64,000 bases of DNA. It comes from Microbacterium immunditiarum. Lineage in GTDB: Bacteria; Actinomycetota; Actinomycetes; Actinomycetales; Microbacteriaceae. The notes below the pieces were generated by a model that saw nothing but the letters and a program-made list of their open reading frames with translations, did no database searches and was not told where the DNA came from. Positions 29,282 through 39,722 of the stretch are shown piece after piece (position 1 is the first letter of the stretch; every line of letters starts with the position of its first letter). The position numbers were made by a program, and so were the translations under genes. The stretch covers positions 2,232,001-2,296,000 of the forward strand of contig NZ_JACCBV010000001.1 of assembly GCF_013409785.1 (NCBI RefSeq), read 5' to 3'.

Positions 29282-30196
29282 TCACCCGACGGTGATGATG
29301 GTCTTGCCACGGCCGCCCTTCCCTGGGGCGAATGCCGCCGCTGCCTCGGCGAGTGGGCGGACCGCCCCCACTCGTGGTCGGAGCCTGCCCTCCTGCACTT
29401 GCCGAGCGAGTTCGGCCAGTTCTGGGCGGTTCGGCTCGACCACGAAGTAGAGGGCGATGCCGTTCTCCGGCTGTCGCGGCGGCGGGGCGGGAATCGTGAC
29501 GATGCGGCCGCCATCGCGGAGGACGCTGAGTGAGCGTTGGAAGATCTCGCCACCGAGAACGTCGAAGACGAGGTCCGCCTCACCGACCTTCTCGAGCTCG
29601 TCGCTCTGCAAGTCGACGAACTCGTGCGCTCCCATCTCCAGGACTGCCGCGCGGTCCCCTGCCCGTCCAGTCCCGATGACCCTAGCGCCAGCTTGGTGCG
29701 CGAGCTGTACCGCGGTGGATCCGACTGCCCCGGCGGCGCCGTGGATGATGGCCACCTGCCCGGCTTCGAGCCGTCCGTGTTGAAACAGTCCTTGCCAGGA
29801 TGTGAGCCCGGAGATCGCGAGGGCTGCACCGTCCACATAGCTGACGTTGGCTGGCAGGGGTGCGAGGTTGCGGGCTTCCACCGCGGTGTACTCGGCCAGA
29901 GATCCGTTGCGTGTCCAGTCGGTCAGTCCGAACACCCGCTGCCCGACGGTGAGCCCGGTTGTGCCGTATCCGAGTTCGTGGACGACGCCGGCCAGCTCAT
30001 GCCCCGGGATGCTGGGCGTCCGGTCCCGGCCGGCTCGGTCGGTCCAGGTGCCCGGCCAGGTCAGTTCCCCGGTGGTGAAGCCGGCAGCCTGCACCCGGAC
30101 GATGACGTCATTCTCGGCGGCGTGGGGGTAGTCCACGTCGCCGTATGTCATCGCTTCGACGCCGATGCCCTGCTCCGCGACAGTGATCGCCTTCAT
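29282..30196 (-). CDS. zinc-type alcohol dehydrogenase-like / quinone oxidoreductase
   Basis: MDR-superfamily reductase of 304 residues. GHELAGVVHELG is the MDR signature, IIHGAAGAVGSTAVQLAH (about 140) the NADPH Rossmann motif. It lacks the structural-zinc Cys cluster, pointing to a quinone reductase or enoyl-type NADPH oxidoreductase. I used ATG 30196 (MKAITV); an upstream in-frame extension would run into the epoxide hydrolase gene. It starts 8 bp after that gene's stop. Confidence 0.85.
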   Translation of the reverse strand: MKAITVAEQGIGVEAMTYGDVDYPHAAENDVIVRVQAAGFTTGELTWPGTWTDRAGRDRTPSIPGHELAGVVHELGYGTTGLTVGQRVFGLTDWTRNGSLAEYTAVEARNLAPLPANVSYVDGAALAISGLTSWQGLFQHGRLEAGQVAIIHGAAGAVGSTAVQLAHQAGARVIGTGRAGDRAAVLEMGAHEFVDLQSDELEKVGEADLVFDVLGGEIFQRSLSVLRDGGRIVTIPAPPPRQPENGIALYFVVEPNRPELAELARQVQEGRLRPRVGAVRPLAEAAAAFAPGKGGRGKTIITVG

Positions 30197-30204
30197 GAGG
30201 CATC

Positions 30205-31410
30205 TCATCCTCGGAGGGGACGGAACGCAGCTCGGACCTCGGAGGCGAACAGCGCAGGCCGCTCCCACGCGGCAAAGTGGCCGCCCTCTTCAACCGCGTT
30301 GTAGTAGGCGACGCCGGGGTAGGCGACTTCGACCCAGCTCTCAGGCGCAGCCCAGATCTCGCCAGGGAACGCAGTGAAGCCGACGGGGACAGCCACCGGG
30401 GGAGGAGCCTGGCCGGAAGCGCCGGCCGCGGCGAGGAACCGGCCGAACTCCCAATACCAGCGGGCCGCGGATGCGCCGCTCCCTTGCAGCCAGTACAGCG
30501 TGATGTTGTCCAGGATGTTGTCACGGGTGAGGTTGCCCACCGGATCCTGCTCGACGAAAGCGCGGGACATCTTGTAGTAGCTGTCGGTGTCGTGGTCGAG
30601 CATCCACGCGGCCAGGCCCACGGGAGAGTCGAGCAAGGAATAGCCGATGGTCTGCGGTCTGGTGGTCTGTTCGAGGAAGTACCCGTAGCCGTCCGAGGTG
30701 AAAGTCGCGAGGGCTTCGTGGGCGGCACGTTCTTGCTCGGTGGCGGACGGCAGGTGGTCTTTGAGTGCGATGGCCAGCGCGAGCAGGTTCACGTGGATGC
30801 CGCGAAGTCCCGCTGGGGCCTGCCGGCCCATCGCGTCGGTGACAGCCGCGCCTACGTCGCCGCCTTGCGCGACGTACTCGGTGTAGCCGAGGCGGTCCAT
30901 CAACTGCGCCCACGCGTGGGCGATGGGTCCGTTCTCCCAGCCCAGTTCGGTCGGCTCGCCCGAGAAGCCGTAGCCGGGAAGGGACGGGAGGACCACGTGG
31001 AAGGCGTCCTCAGCGCTGCCCCCGTAGACGGTGGGGTTGGTGAGCGGGTCGATGACGTCCAGCAGCTCGATCACCGACCCGGGCCAGCCGTGGGTCATGA
31101 TGAGCGGCATCGCGTTCTCATGCGGAGAGCGGACGTGGATGAAGTGGATGTCGATGCCGTCGATCTCGGTCATGTACTGCGGCATGGCGTTGAGCCGGGC
31201 TTCGACTCGCCGCCAGTCGTACTCGGTGGCCCAGTACTTGGCGAGGGCTCTGAGGGTGGCGAGTTGCACGCCCTGTGAGCGGTCGTCGACGAGTTCGCGT
31301 GAGGGCCAGCGGGTGGCGTCGATTCGGGCGCGGAGGTCGGCGAGGTCGGCTTCGGGGATGTCGATCTGGAAGGGCCGCAGGCCGACTTCGGCTTCAGCGG
31401 AGATGACCAT
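30205..31410 (-). CDS. epoxide hydrolase
   Basis: Alpha/beta hydrolase of 401 residues with an N-terminal EHN (epoxide hydrolase N-terminal) domain (FQIDIPEADLADLRARI, about 14-100). HGWPG (107-111) is the oxyanion loop, GGDVGAAV carries the nucleophilic Asp about 185, and EEGGHFAAWE the catalytic His about 378. It would open epoxides to diols, a typical entry to xenobiotic or terpene breakdown. It is the first intact gene of the operon; upstream lie a truncated gene and then an IS21 element. Confidence 0.9.
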   Translation of the reverse strand: MVISAEAEVGLRPFQIDIPEADLADLRARIDATRWPSRELVDDRSQGVQLATLRALAKYWATEYDWRRVEARLNAMPQYMTEIDGIDIHFIHVRSPHENAMPLIMTHGWPGSVIELLDVIDPLTNPTVYGGSAEDAFHVVLPSLPGYGFSGEPTELGWENGPIAHAWAQLMDRLGYTEYVAQGGDVGAAVTDAMGRQAPAGLRGIHVNLLALAIALKDHLPSATEQERAAHEALATFTSDGYGYFLEQTTRPQTIGYSLLDSPVGLAAWMLDHDTDSYYKMSRAFVEQDPVGNLTRDNILDNITLYWLQGSGASAARWYWEFGRFLAAAGASGQAPPPVAVPVGFTAFPGEIWAAPESWVEVAYPGVAYYNAVEEGGHFAAWERPALFASEVRAAFRPLRG

Positions 31411-31479
31411 GACAGTGTCCGTTCTGTTCGGGACGATTTGTGGATTGGGTTGAGGGGACTGGTGCGGTGATGCGGGTGT

Positions 31480-31673
31480 TCATGGGCTCCAATCGGCGTC
31501 GAGCGCGGTGCGCACGTCCCAGTAGAGGACCGATGCCCCCCAGGAAGCGGACCACAGGATGATGTCGAAGTTGGCCGCCTCCCAGGAGGAGCCGGTGGGT
31601 CTGCCCGCGCGGAGGTCAAGTTGCCCGTGCAGGCCGGCGGAGGGGTCGGCGAACCGCTTGTCGACGACGCTCC
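31480..31673 (-). pseudogene. 3' fragment of an unidentified gene truncated by IS21
   Basis: The frame reads into the left end of the IS21 element with no start of its own. It ends ASVLYWDVRTALDADWSP and includes VVDKRFADPSAG. About 64 residues of the C-terminus remain; I do not recognise the family. The sequence on the other side of the IS does not continue the frame, so the 5' part has been lost or rearranged. It was probably the gene upstream of the epoxide hydrolase. Confidence 0.55.
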
Positions 31674-31680
31674 AGAACCC

Positions 31681-31711
31681 GGCCAAAACGACGCTTGAAA
31701 ACTAGGCCACC
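31681..31711 (+). repeat. left terminal inverted repeat of IS21 element
   Basis: Begins GGCCAAAACGACG and ends GAAAACTAGGCCACC; matches the right end except for three bases (CTT versus GGC). Confidence 0.85.
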
Positions 31712-31728
31712 CGGACCAGATTGGGTGG

Positions 31729-33722
<1,994 letters not shown>

Positions 33723-33736
33723 CGAAACGACGAATC

Positions 33737-33767
33737 GGTGGCCTAGTTTTCGCCCGTCGTTTTGGCC
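33737..33767 (-). repeat. right terminal inverted repeat of IS21 element
   Basis: Reverse complement of the left repeat with three mismatches; ends GTCGTTTTGGCC followed by TGGTTCT, matching the outward extension of the left end. Confidence 0.85.
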
Positions 33768-33774
33768 TGGTTCT

Positions 33775-34524
33775 CAACCGTCGCCGACACCGCTCCCAGA
33801 GGAAGTCCAGCTAGTCGGGCGCACGAGTGTCGCAACCACTCAGGCGACGCGGAGTCGCCGATGACGCGAATAACTGGAGGCCGACTGGCGGGTCGCGCGC
33901 AGATGGCGCACGAGGGTGAGGTCGTCGAGCTGGTTTGCGAGTACCCGAACTGTCGGGGAGACCGCCGGCGCCGCCTCTTGTGAACTGCGACGAGGATCTG
34001 CCATCACCAGCCGGGGAAGCTGGACGTGGCTGGCAATATACGCTCGCATCGTGTCGGCGGCAAGGGTTGTGGCGGATCCGATATGCCGGTATCGTCCTGT
34101 GCCGCGTCGGGATCAATGAAGACGGCGCAGTTCGGAATCCGGACGATCCCCACGATTCCCCAACCCCGCTTCGCGCACCTGTGGAACGCGTCGCGGCGGT
34201 CACCCGATCCAACCTCCGGAGTGAGTACCTTCCGCCTCGTCCCGGTATCCCTGTGAGGTTGCGAGCTCGCAACGAGCGCGTGCAGGCACCGACACATGAC
34301 CAGTCCGCAAGCGCTGGACGAGGTGCATTGGCCCACCGCCGGTGAGAGCGATGTCTCGATACAGCCGAATCTCAAGGTCCCCGCCTCAGTGAGGTCGCCT
34401 CAAAAGCCGTGCGGCGAGGGAGGCTCGCCGCGCGGACCGGGGAACAAGCCGGGGGTATGGCCTGCCTTGCTGCTCCGCCGCAGATGACTACGAAGATTCC
34501 ACGTATCGGAAGGGACCGCGCATC
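33775..34524. other. 750-bp stretch without a recognisable gene
   Basis: No frame on either strand has a credible start, ribosome-binding site and conserved motif. A short frame ending [20 protein letters not shown] (to 33983) and a minus-strand segment IVRIPNCAVFIDPDA near 34120 look weakly coding. Decayed DNA at the edge of the IS insertion is the likeliest reading. Confidence 0.4.
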
Positions 34525-34890
34525 GTGGGGACGAATCACTCGAGACCACAGCGCGCAGACGTCGTGTCGGATGAGCCGTCCACGGAGCTCGACGACGATC
34601 TAGCCGTCATGCGCCGCGAGGACCGCCACGCGTACGTCGCCACGCTCGCGGACCTGGAGGTCGCGACCGTTCAGTACGAACGATCCGATGAGCGGCTGGT
34701 GCTGTTGACGACCACCGTGATACCCGCGTACCGGGGCCGGGGGATATCCGACGAACTCATTGCCTACGCACTCGACGACATCCGCCGGCGAAGCGAACGC
34801 ATCACGGTTCTGTGCCCAGTTGTCAAAGCGTTCCTCGAGAGGTACCCCGAGAACCTCGACCTTGTCGACGCATCCCGCCCCGACTATTGA
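34525..34890 (+). CDS. GNAT-like acetyltransferase (YidJ/Yjdj type)
   Basis: Small protein of 121 residues. TTTVIPAYRGRGISDELIAYALDDIRRR contains the acetyl-CoA pyrophosphate loop (RGRGI), and VLCPVVKAFLERYPE matches the short GNAT_YjdJ subfamily, whose substrates are unknown. The GTG at 34525 follows AAGGGA. It stands alone between the IS-proximal debris and an HNH gene. Confidence 0.75.
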   Translation: MGTNHSRPQRADVVSDEPSTELDDDLAVMRREDRHAYVATLADLEVATVQYERSDERLVLLTTTVIPAYRGRGISDELIAYALDDIRRRSERITVLCPVVKAFLERYPENLDLVDASRPDY

Positions 34891-35026
34891 CGACTCGACG
34901 GCGCATCGAACACCGCACGTGCGTGCACTCGGGGCCGCACAACGCTTGACCCCGACCACCTACTGAGTCACCCCTCCGTGTAGCACCGACATCGATCTGC
35001 TCGCACAGCCGCCGACCGGTGTTTCG

Positions 35027-35413
35027 TCAGGGCTCGGTGTTCATATCTCGGACGAGGGCTGCCAGGATCGTCGCGTGGCGGAGCAGGAACGCCCGCTCGT
35101 CGAGCCTCTTGCGTCGAAGCCAGCCGGTGACTTCGGAGTTATGCTTGCTGGCGTTGCACGACGCGCACGCCGGAACCACGTTCTCGAGCGTGTAGCGCCC
35201 GCCGCGAGAGACCGGCAGGAGGCAGTCGCGCTGCAGAGGCACGTCGGTCGCCCGGCAGTACGCGCACCCTTCCCAAGCCGCCCTGAGATCAGCCCATTGT
35301 GCGGTCGTGAGATCGTTGTCGACGCGGGCGAGTCGCCGGCTGCGCCGCTTCGCGTAACGCTCGCGCGCCGCCGCTGATCGCTTCGTTGCGGGCAACCGGC
35401 GGTTCGAGGACAC
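35027..35413 (-). CDS. HNH endonuclease domain protein
   Basis: About 128 residues. CAYC near residue 48 and CASCNASKHN near 88 are the zinc Cys pairs of an HNH nuclease; between them DCLLPVSRGGRYTLENVV occupies the beta-beta-alpha site, where the usual first His (DH) is DC. That variant may be standard in this actinobacterial subfamily. The N-terminal 40 residues are very basic. The start is uncertain: GTG 35413 is used and the frame stays open upstream. No toxin, phage or partner gene is adjacent. Confidence 0.7.
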   Translation of the reverse strand: MSSNRRLPATKRSAAARERYAKRRSRRLARVDNDLTTAQWADLRAAWEGCAYCRATDVPLQRDCLLPVSRGGRYTLENVVPACASCNASKHNSEVTGWLRRKRLDERAFLLRHATILAALVRDMNTEP

Positions 35414-35550
35414 CCTCCCACGGTACTGCGACACCGGAGGGCAGCCTCGGACGCCACGAGGTTGTCGGGCGCCATCGTGGCCCGGCCGGGGAGGTGGCCC
35501 CGGAGCGCGGTGCGGGACGATCGGGCGGCGGCACAGACGCGGCCGAGCAC

Positions 35551-35556
35551 GATAAT
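35551..35556 (+). promoter_or_regulatory. -10 box of leaderless promoter
   Basis: GATAAT then 6 nt then ATG 35563. Confidence 0.45.
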
Positions 35557-35562
35557 GGAGGG

Positions 35563-36468
35563 ATGACCGCATCGTCGCTGTCACCCGAGCGCATGGATGA
35601 GCTCGCTGCTCTACGGGCGCGCGCATACGGTCCGGACGCCGACATCCACGAGGACGCCGGAGCCGTCGCGCGGCTGCACGAGCTCGAGGAGCTCGCCCGG
35701 CGAGCGGAGCTGGACGAGGTGTCCCCGCCTGCCGCCGACACTCCCACGACCGTCGATCCGGTGCGAGAGCAGCCGGCGATGGCCGAGGCATTCCCGCAGT
35801 CAACAGTCGTCGTCGAGCGCAACGGCTCGCCGGCGCCCGTCGATGACCCGGAGACGGTGGGCGCAGCATCCGATTCGACCGCTGAACCGCAGGACGAACC
35901 GGATGCCTCTCCCGACGCCGATCCCGACGCCGACGCGACCGAGGCGGCTCCCGCACCGGAGGTGCCCGAGCCGCGTCGCGGGGTCGTGGGCCTTTGGCGG
36001 CGCATCCCGCGATGGGCGATCGCGGTCGTCGGCGTCATCGCGGGCGCTGCCGCGGGCGTCGGGCTCGCCGCCGCGGCGGCGGCTCAACCCGAGGCGCGGC
36101 TCGCGATCGATCCCACGCGTGAGGCGTCCGGTGCCGTGTTCCTGCCGTCGGGGGCGCTCGTCTACTACGGGCTCGAGCAGTCCGACCTGCGCATGCACGA
36201 GATGTACGGCGACCTGCAGGTCGTCACCGGCACCAACGAGTTCGGTCACGAGTGCCTCTTCGCCGCCGTCGGGGAGCGCTGGCTCAACGGCGGGTGCGCG
36301 CCCGCCGAGCTCGGCGCGGTGTTCGACATCAACGACGACTACGGGCTGCAGGAGATCGCCGACCCCGACCTCCCCGAGGGCAGCACGATCCGCCTGGTGC
36401 TCGACGGAGACCTCGTCGAGGTGTGGATCCACGAAGGAGACGGCCCGACGCGCGTCTTCGAGCGCTGA
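35563..36468 (+). CDS. hypothetical single-pass membrane protein (intact copy)
   Basis: Protein of 301 residues that I do not recognise. Residues 1-145 are cytoplasmic, Glu/Ala/Pro-rich, with a helical region RLHELEELARRAEL, and acidic from about 90-135. One membrane segment lies at about 150-174 (IAVVGVIAG...), and the extracytoplasmic part (about 178-301) has two Cys (HECLF, GGCAP) and an Asp/Glu-rich end. A broken second copy lies at 38071-38781. Confidence 0.72.
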   Translation: MTASSLSPERMDELAALRARAYGPDADIHEDAGAVARLHELEELARRAELDEVSPPAADTPTTVDPVREQPAMAEAFPQSTVVVERNGSPAPVDDPETVGAASDSTAEPQDEPDASPDADPDADATEAAPAPEVPEPRRGVVGLWRRIPRWAIAVVGVIAGAAAGVGLAAAAAAQPEARLAIDPTREASGAVFLPSGALVYYGLEQSDLRMHEMYGDLQVVTGTNEFGHECLFAAVGERWLNGGCAPAELGAVFDINDDYGLQEIADPDLPEGSTIRLVLDGDLVEVWIHEGDGPTRVFER

Positions 36469-36595
36469 CCTACCGAGCCGTCACCTCGGCGAGCGCTTCG
36501 GCGCCGAGTGCGGCGTACTCCGGGTTGTCGTCGCTGTGATCGAGCAGCATCGCGGCGACCGCCACGGCACACCCACGCGCGCGTGTCCACGCGTC
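36274..36595 (+). repeat. 322-bp near-identical repeat, copy A
   Basis: About four mismatches by eye against 38587-38908. It spans the 3' end of the membrane-protein gene and the 3' end of the convergent kinase gene, while sequence 5' of it has diverged much more. Confidence 0.85.
36470..36595 (-). pseudogene. 3' stub of an aminoglycoside-phosphotransferase-like gene
   Basis: Encodes DAWTRARG through the final ALAEVTAR, matching the last 41 residues of the intact kinase at 38783-39700 except for one Trp-to-Cys change. The rest of the gene is absent; upstream sequence is unrelated. It is a duplication remnant. Confidence 0.8.
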
Positions 36596-36685
36596 GATTG
36601 GCTCGGCGATCAGATACGAGACCAAGTAGTCGCGCGCTTGGCCCCGCGTCGGATTCTTCTCCCGATCACGACGCTCTCGCGCTGG

Positions 36686-36691
36686 TACTTT
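36686..36691 (+). promoter_or_regulatory. -10 box of leaderless promoter
   Basis: TACTTT then 6 nt then ATG 36698. Confidence 0.5.
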
Positions 36692-36697
36692 CATGCG

Positions 36698-37402
36698 ATG
36701 CGCAACCGACAGACCGTGATCAATGACGTCGCCGATCGCCTCGTCCGGCTTGCCGACGGGAAGACCCTTCGTGTCGCCGTCGATGGTCGGACGGCATCGG
36801 GGAAGACCACCTTCGCGAATGAGCTCGCATCGACCATCGGGGATATGGGGCGGCCAGTCATTCGGGCATCAATCGATGGGTTCCACCGTCCGAAAGTCGA
36901 ACGCTATCGGCGAGGCCGGCTGTCGGCCGAGGGCTACTACTATGACGCGCGCGATCTGGACGCGATCGTCACGTATTTGCTCGAGCCGCTGAACAGGGGT
37001 GGCGATCGACTGTTCCGGGCTGCGTCGTTCGACCTCATCGAAGACAAGCCAATCACCGGCGAGCCCGAGGTGGCATCACACGATGCAATCCTGATCGTCG
37101 ACGGGACGTTCCTGCAGCGTCCCGAGCTTGCGCCGCACTGGGATGCTGCACTCTTCGTGCAAACCGACCCAACAGTCAGCCTTGCACGCGGCCTTGATCG
37201 CGACGCTGGCAGTCTCGGAGGAAGGGATCAGGCTCGGATCTCGTACGAGAAGCGGTACCGACCCGCTTACGAGATCTACGAGGCCGAAGCGCAGCCAGAA
37301 CAGCATGCTGACTTGATCTTCAACAATGATCACTTGGAGGCCCCGACTGTGTACGTCCGCTCGGGCAGCCGTCTCAGACTCGCGTCCGATACCGGCGCGT
37401 GA
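36698..37402 (+). CDS. uridine kinase / P-loop nucleoside kinase-like protein
   Basis: P-loop kinase of 234 residues. VDGRTASGKTTFANELA (about 28-44) is the Walker A region, SIDGFHRPKVERYRRG the substrate/DGFH motif of uridine-kinase-like proteins, and ILIVDGTFLQRPEL the Walker B/lid region. Probably phosphorylates a nucleoside or related small molecule; the exact substrate is unknown. The gene sits in the unique DNA between the two duplicated segments and has slightly lower GC than flanking genes, consistent with acquisition. Confidence 0.8.
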   Translation: MRNRQTVINDVADRLVRLADGKTLRVAVDGRTASGKTTFANELASTIGDMGRPVIRASIDGFHRPKVERYRRGRLSAEGYYYDARDLDAIVTYLLEPLNRGGDRLFRAASFDLIEDKPITGEPEVASHDAILIVDGTFLQRPELAPHWDAALFVQTDPTVSLARGLDRDAGSLGGRDQARISYEKRYRPAYEIYEAEAQPEQHADLIFNNDHLEAPTVYVRSGSRLRLASDTGA

Positions 37403-37527
37403 CCCGCGCGCAGCTGCGACCTCCGTCGTCCGGCTGATCCGCGCGAGGCGCCGGCACACGAAGGGGCCCTGGCGCACCGGGCGGAGGAGTCGCGATCATA
37501 AGGAGAGAAACCCGCCAAGGAGCCATC

Positions 37528-38031
37528 ATGCACGCAGTAGTTGTGTTCGAGACGTTGTGGGGGAATACGGAGCAGATCGCCCGCGAGATCGCTGAAGGCA
37601 TCGGAGTGGAATCCACGGAGGTGGTGGACGCCGTTTCGGCGCCCGCGGATCTCGAGTCCAGTGTCGACCTTCTGGTCGTCGGGGGCCCGACGCACGCATT
37701 CTCGATGTCCTCGGAGAAGACGCGTGAGTCGGCCAAGCAGCAAGGTGCGCAGAACATCCCGCTCCGCGGCATCCGTGAATGGATCACGTCCCTGTCCTCG
37801 CCGAGGCGGGACATCGCTGTCGCGACGTTCGACACACGGGTCACCACGCCGCGACTGCCCGGCTCCGCGGCCAAGAAGGCGATGAAGCGGCTCGTCGCCC
37901 TCGGCTTCCGCCCCGCTGCCAAGCCCGAGTCGTTCGGAGTCCACGGCTACAGCGGCCCGGTTGCCGACGGTGAGCTGGAGCGCGCACGGCGTTGGGGCGA
38001 GCAGCTCGCCGGGAACGGGGCACCTCGCTGA
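37528..38031 (+). CDS. flavodoxin-domain protein
   Basis: Flavodoxin-like protein of 167 residues. VFETLWGNTEQIAREIAEGI is the FMN phosphate loop (T-x-x-G-N-T-like), and VGGPTHAFSMS the isoalloxazine-contacting loop. AAGGAG 6 nt upstream of ATG 37528 sets the start. Likely an FMN-binding electron carrier or quinone-reductase-like protein. No partner reductase is adjacent. Confidence 0.85.
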   Translation: MHAVVVFETLWGNTEQIAREIAEGIGVESTEVVDAVSAPADLESSVDLLVVGGPTHAFSMSSEKTRESAKQQGAQNIPLRGIREWITSLSSPRRDIAVATFDTRVTTPRLPGSAAKKAMKRLVALGFRPAAKPESFGVHGYSGPVADGELERARRWGEQLAGNGAPR

Positions 38032-38070
38032 CAGCCGAGCCGCTCCTCGTGGGGCGGCGATGATGGGTGG

Positions 38071-38781
38071 ATGACCGCATCGTCGCCGTCGCCCGAGCGC
38101 CTGGATGAGCTCGCCGCTCTGCGGCGGTGCGCGCGTACGGTCCGCACGCCGACATCCACGAAGACGGCTCCGCCGTCGCGCGGCTTCACGAGCTCGAGGA
38201 ACTCGCCCGTCGTGCCGAGGTGGCCGAGCAGGCTCCGGCCATCGATGAGGCTCCGTCAGTGGTCGACCCGGTCGAGACACAGTCGGCGACGCTCGTGACC
38301 GATCAGCAGTCGATGGCCGCCGTCGGGGGCAACGGCTCGCACGCGCCCGCCCGGGATCCGGTTGCGGAGGGCGGAGTCGACTCGACCGCCGGACCGCAGG
38401 ACGAACCGGATGCCCCTCCCGACGCCGACGCGACCGAGGAGGCACCCGCACCGGAGGTGCCCGAGCCGCGTCGCGGGGTCGTCGGCCCTTTGGCGGCGCA
38501 TCCCGCGATGGGCGATCGCGGTCGTCGGCGTCCTCGCGGGCGCTGCCGCGGGCGTCGGGTTCGCCGCCGCGGCGGCGGCTCAGCCCGAGCGCTGGCTCAA
38601 CGGCGGGTGCGCGCCCGACGAGCTCGGCGCGGTGTTCGACATCAACGACGACTACGGGCTGCAGGAGATCGCCGACCCCGACCTCCCCGAGGGCAGCACG
38701 ATCCGCCTGGTGCTCGACGGAGACCTCGTCGAGGTGTGGATCCACGAAGGAGACGGCCCGACGCGCGTCTTCGAGCGCTGA
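38071..38781 (+). pseudogene. frameshifted, deleted duplicate of the membrane-protein gene
   Basis: Starts like the intact copy (MTASSPSPERLDELAALR), then an indel near 38120 shifts frame, and an extra C near 38488 (CCCTTTGG versus CCTTTGG) shifts it again. A 183-bp in-frame deletion relative to copy A removes 61 codons, with GAG microhomology at the junction (38587). The final ~65 codons are nearly identical to the intact gene. No single frame makes a full protein. Confidence 0.85.
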
Positions 38782-38908
38782 CCTACCGAGCCGTCACCTC
38801 GGCGAGCGCTTCGGCGCCGAGTGCGGCGTACTCCGGGTTGTCGTCGCTGTGATCGAGAAGCATCGCGGCGACCGCCACGGCCCACCCGCGCGCGCGTGTC
38901 CACGCGTC
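38587..38908 (+). repeat. 322-bp near-identical repeat, copy B
   Basis: Partner of 36274-36595 at an offset of 2313 bp, direct orientation. Confidence 0.85.
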
Positions 38909-39700
38909 AGCGTCGTGCCGATCGGCGAGCATCGCAATGAAGCGCTCGCGACCGGCCGCGTCGAACGCGAGCCACGCGACCGCGAGGTCGTACGCGGGAT
39001 CGCCCGCGGTCACGTCTCCGAAGTCGATGATCGCCGCGAGCCTGCCGGCGTCCGCGACGAGGTTGCCGGGGTGCAGATCGCCGTGCACCCAGACCGGCCG
39101 GCCCGAATGGACGGGCGCCGCGACCGCCGCGCGCCACAGTTCGTGCCCCGCGTCGAGCTGGTCTTCCGGCGCGGCGCGCCTGGCGCGGAGAGACGCGAGG
39201 CGCGCCTCGACCGCCTCGTCGCGATCCGCGAGCGGCACTCCTCGAAACGGATTCACCGGATGCTCCGCCGGCGCCTCCACGTGCATCAAGCGCAGCGCGC
39301 GGGCGAGGTCGGCTGCCCACGGCGTGCGCTCCGCGCGCCGGACCGACAGCGCGCTCGCTCCGTCGAACCACGGCACGACCGACCAGTGCCACGGGTAGCC
39401 GCCCGACGGGAGCCCGCGCACTAGGGGAGCGGGCACGCCGACGACGCTCGGGGCGATCAAACGCGCGAGCGTCGGCACCACCTCGTGCTCATGGACGACG
39501 AGCTTCGCGGCGACGGCGCGGCGCGGCATCCGCACGGCCAAGTCGTCGCCGAGTCGCCACATCTCGCAGTCCCAGCCCGCCTCCGCGAGCGAGAGCGGGC
39601 GGGTCTGGGCATCCGGAATGACGTCGCTCGCCTGCTCGGCGAGCAGGCCACGGATCAGCGGTTCATCGATCGCGACCTCGGCCGCGGGCTTGTCGGGCAT
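38783..39700 (-). CDS. aminoglycoside phosphotransferase family kinase
   Basis: APH/choline-kinase fold protein of 305 residues. VHGDLHPGN (about 205-213) is Brenner's motif with the catalytic Asp, and AAIIDFGDV the Mg-binding DFG-like motif; AVRMPRR carries the N-lobe region. The substrate could be an antibiotic, a macrolide or a metabolite; sequence alone does not show resistance. TATCGT lies 7 nt before the ATG, fitting a leaderless start. It converges on the broken membrane-protein copy, with a 1-bp gap. Confidence 0.85.
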   Translation of the reverse strand: MPDKPAAEVAIDEPLIRGLLAEQASDVIPDAQTRPLSLAEAGWDCEMWRLGDDLAVRMPRRAVAAKLVVHEHEVVPTLARLIAPSVVGVPAPLVRGLPSGGYPWHWSVVPWFDGASALSVRRAERTPWAADLARALRLMHVEAPAEHPVNPFRGVPLADRDEAVEARLASLRARRAAPEDQLDAGHELWRAAVAAPVHSGRPVWVHGDLHPGNLVADAGRLAAIIDFGDVTAGDPAYDLAVAWLAFDAAGRERFIAMLADRHDADAWTRARGWAVAVAAMLLDHSDDNPEYAALGAEALAEVTAR

Positions 39701-39722
39701 CCCGCCGACGATACCGGGTCGG

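Noticed and set aside
38783..39700. Antibiotic-resistance gene call for the APH-family kinase
   Set aside because: Only general APH-fold motifs are visible; nothing in sequence or context points to a specific drug, so it is left as a kinase of unknown substrate.
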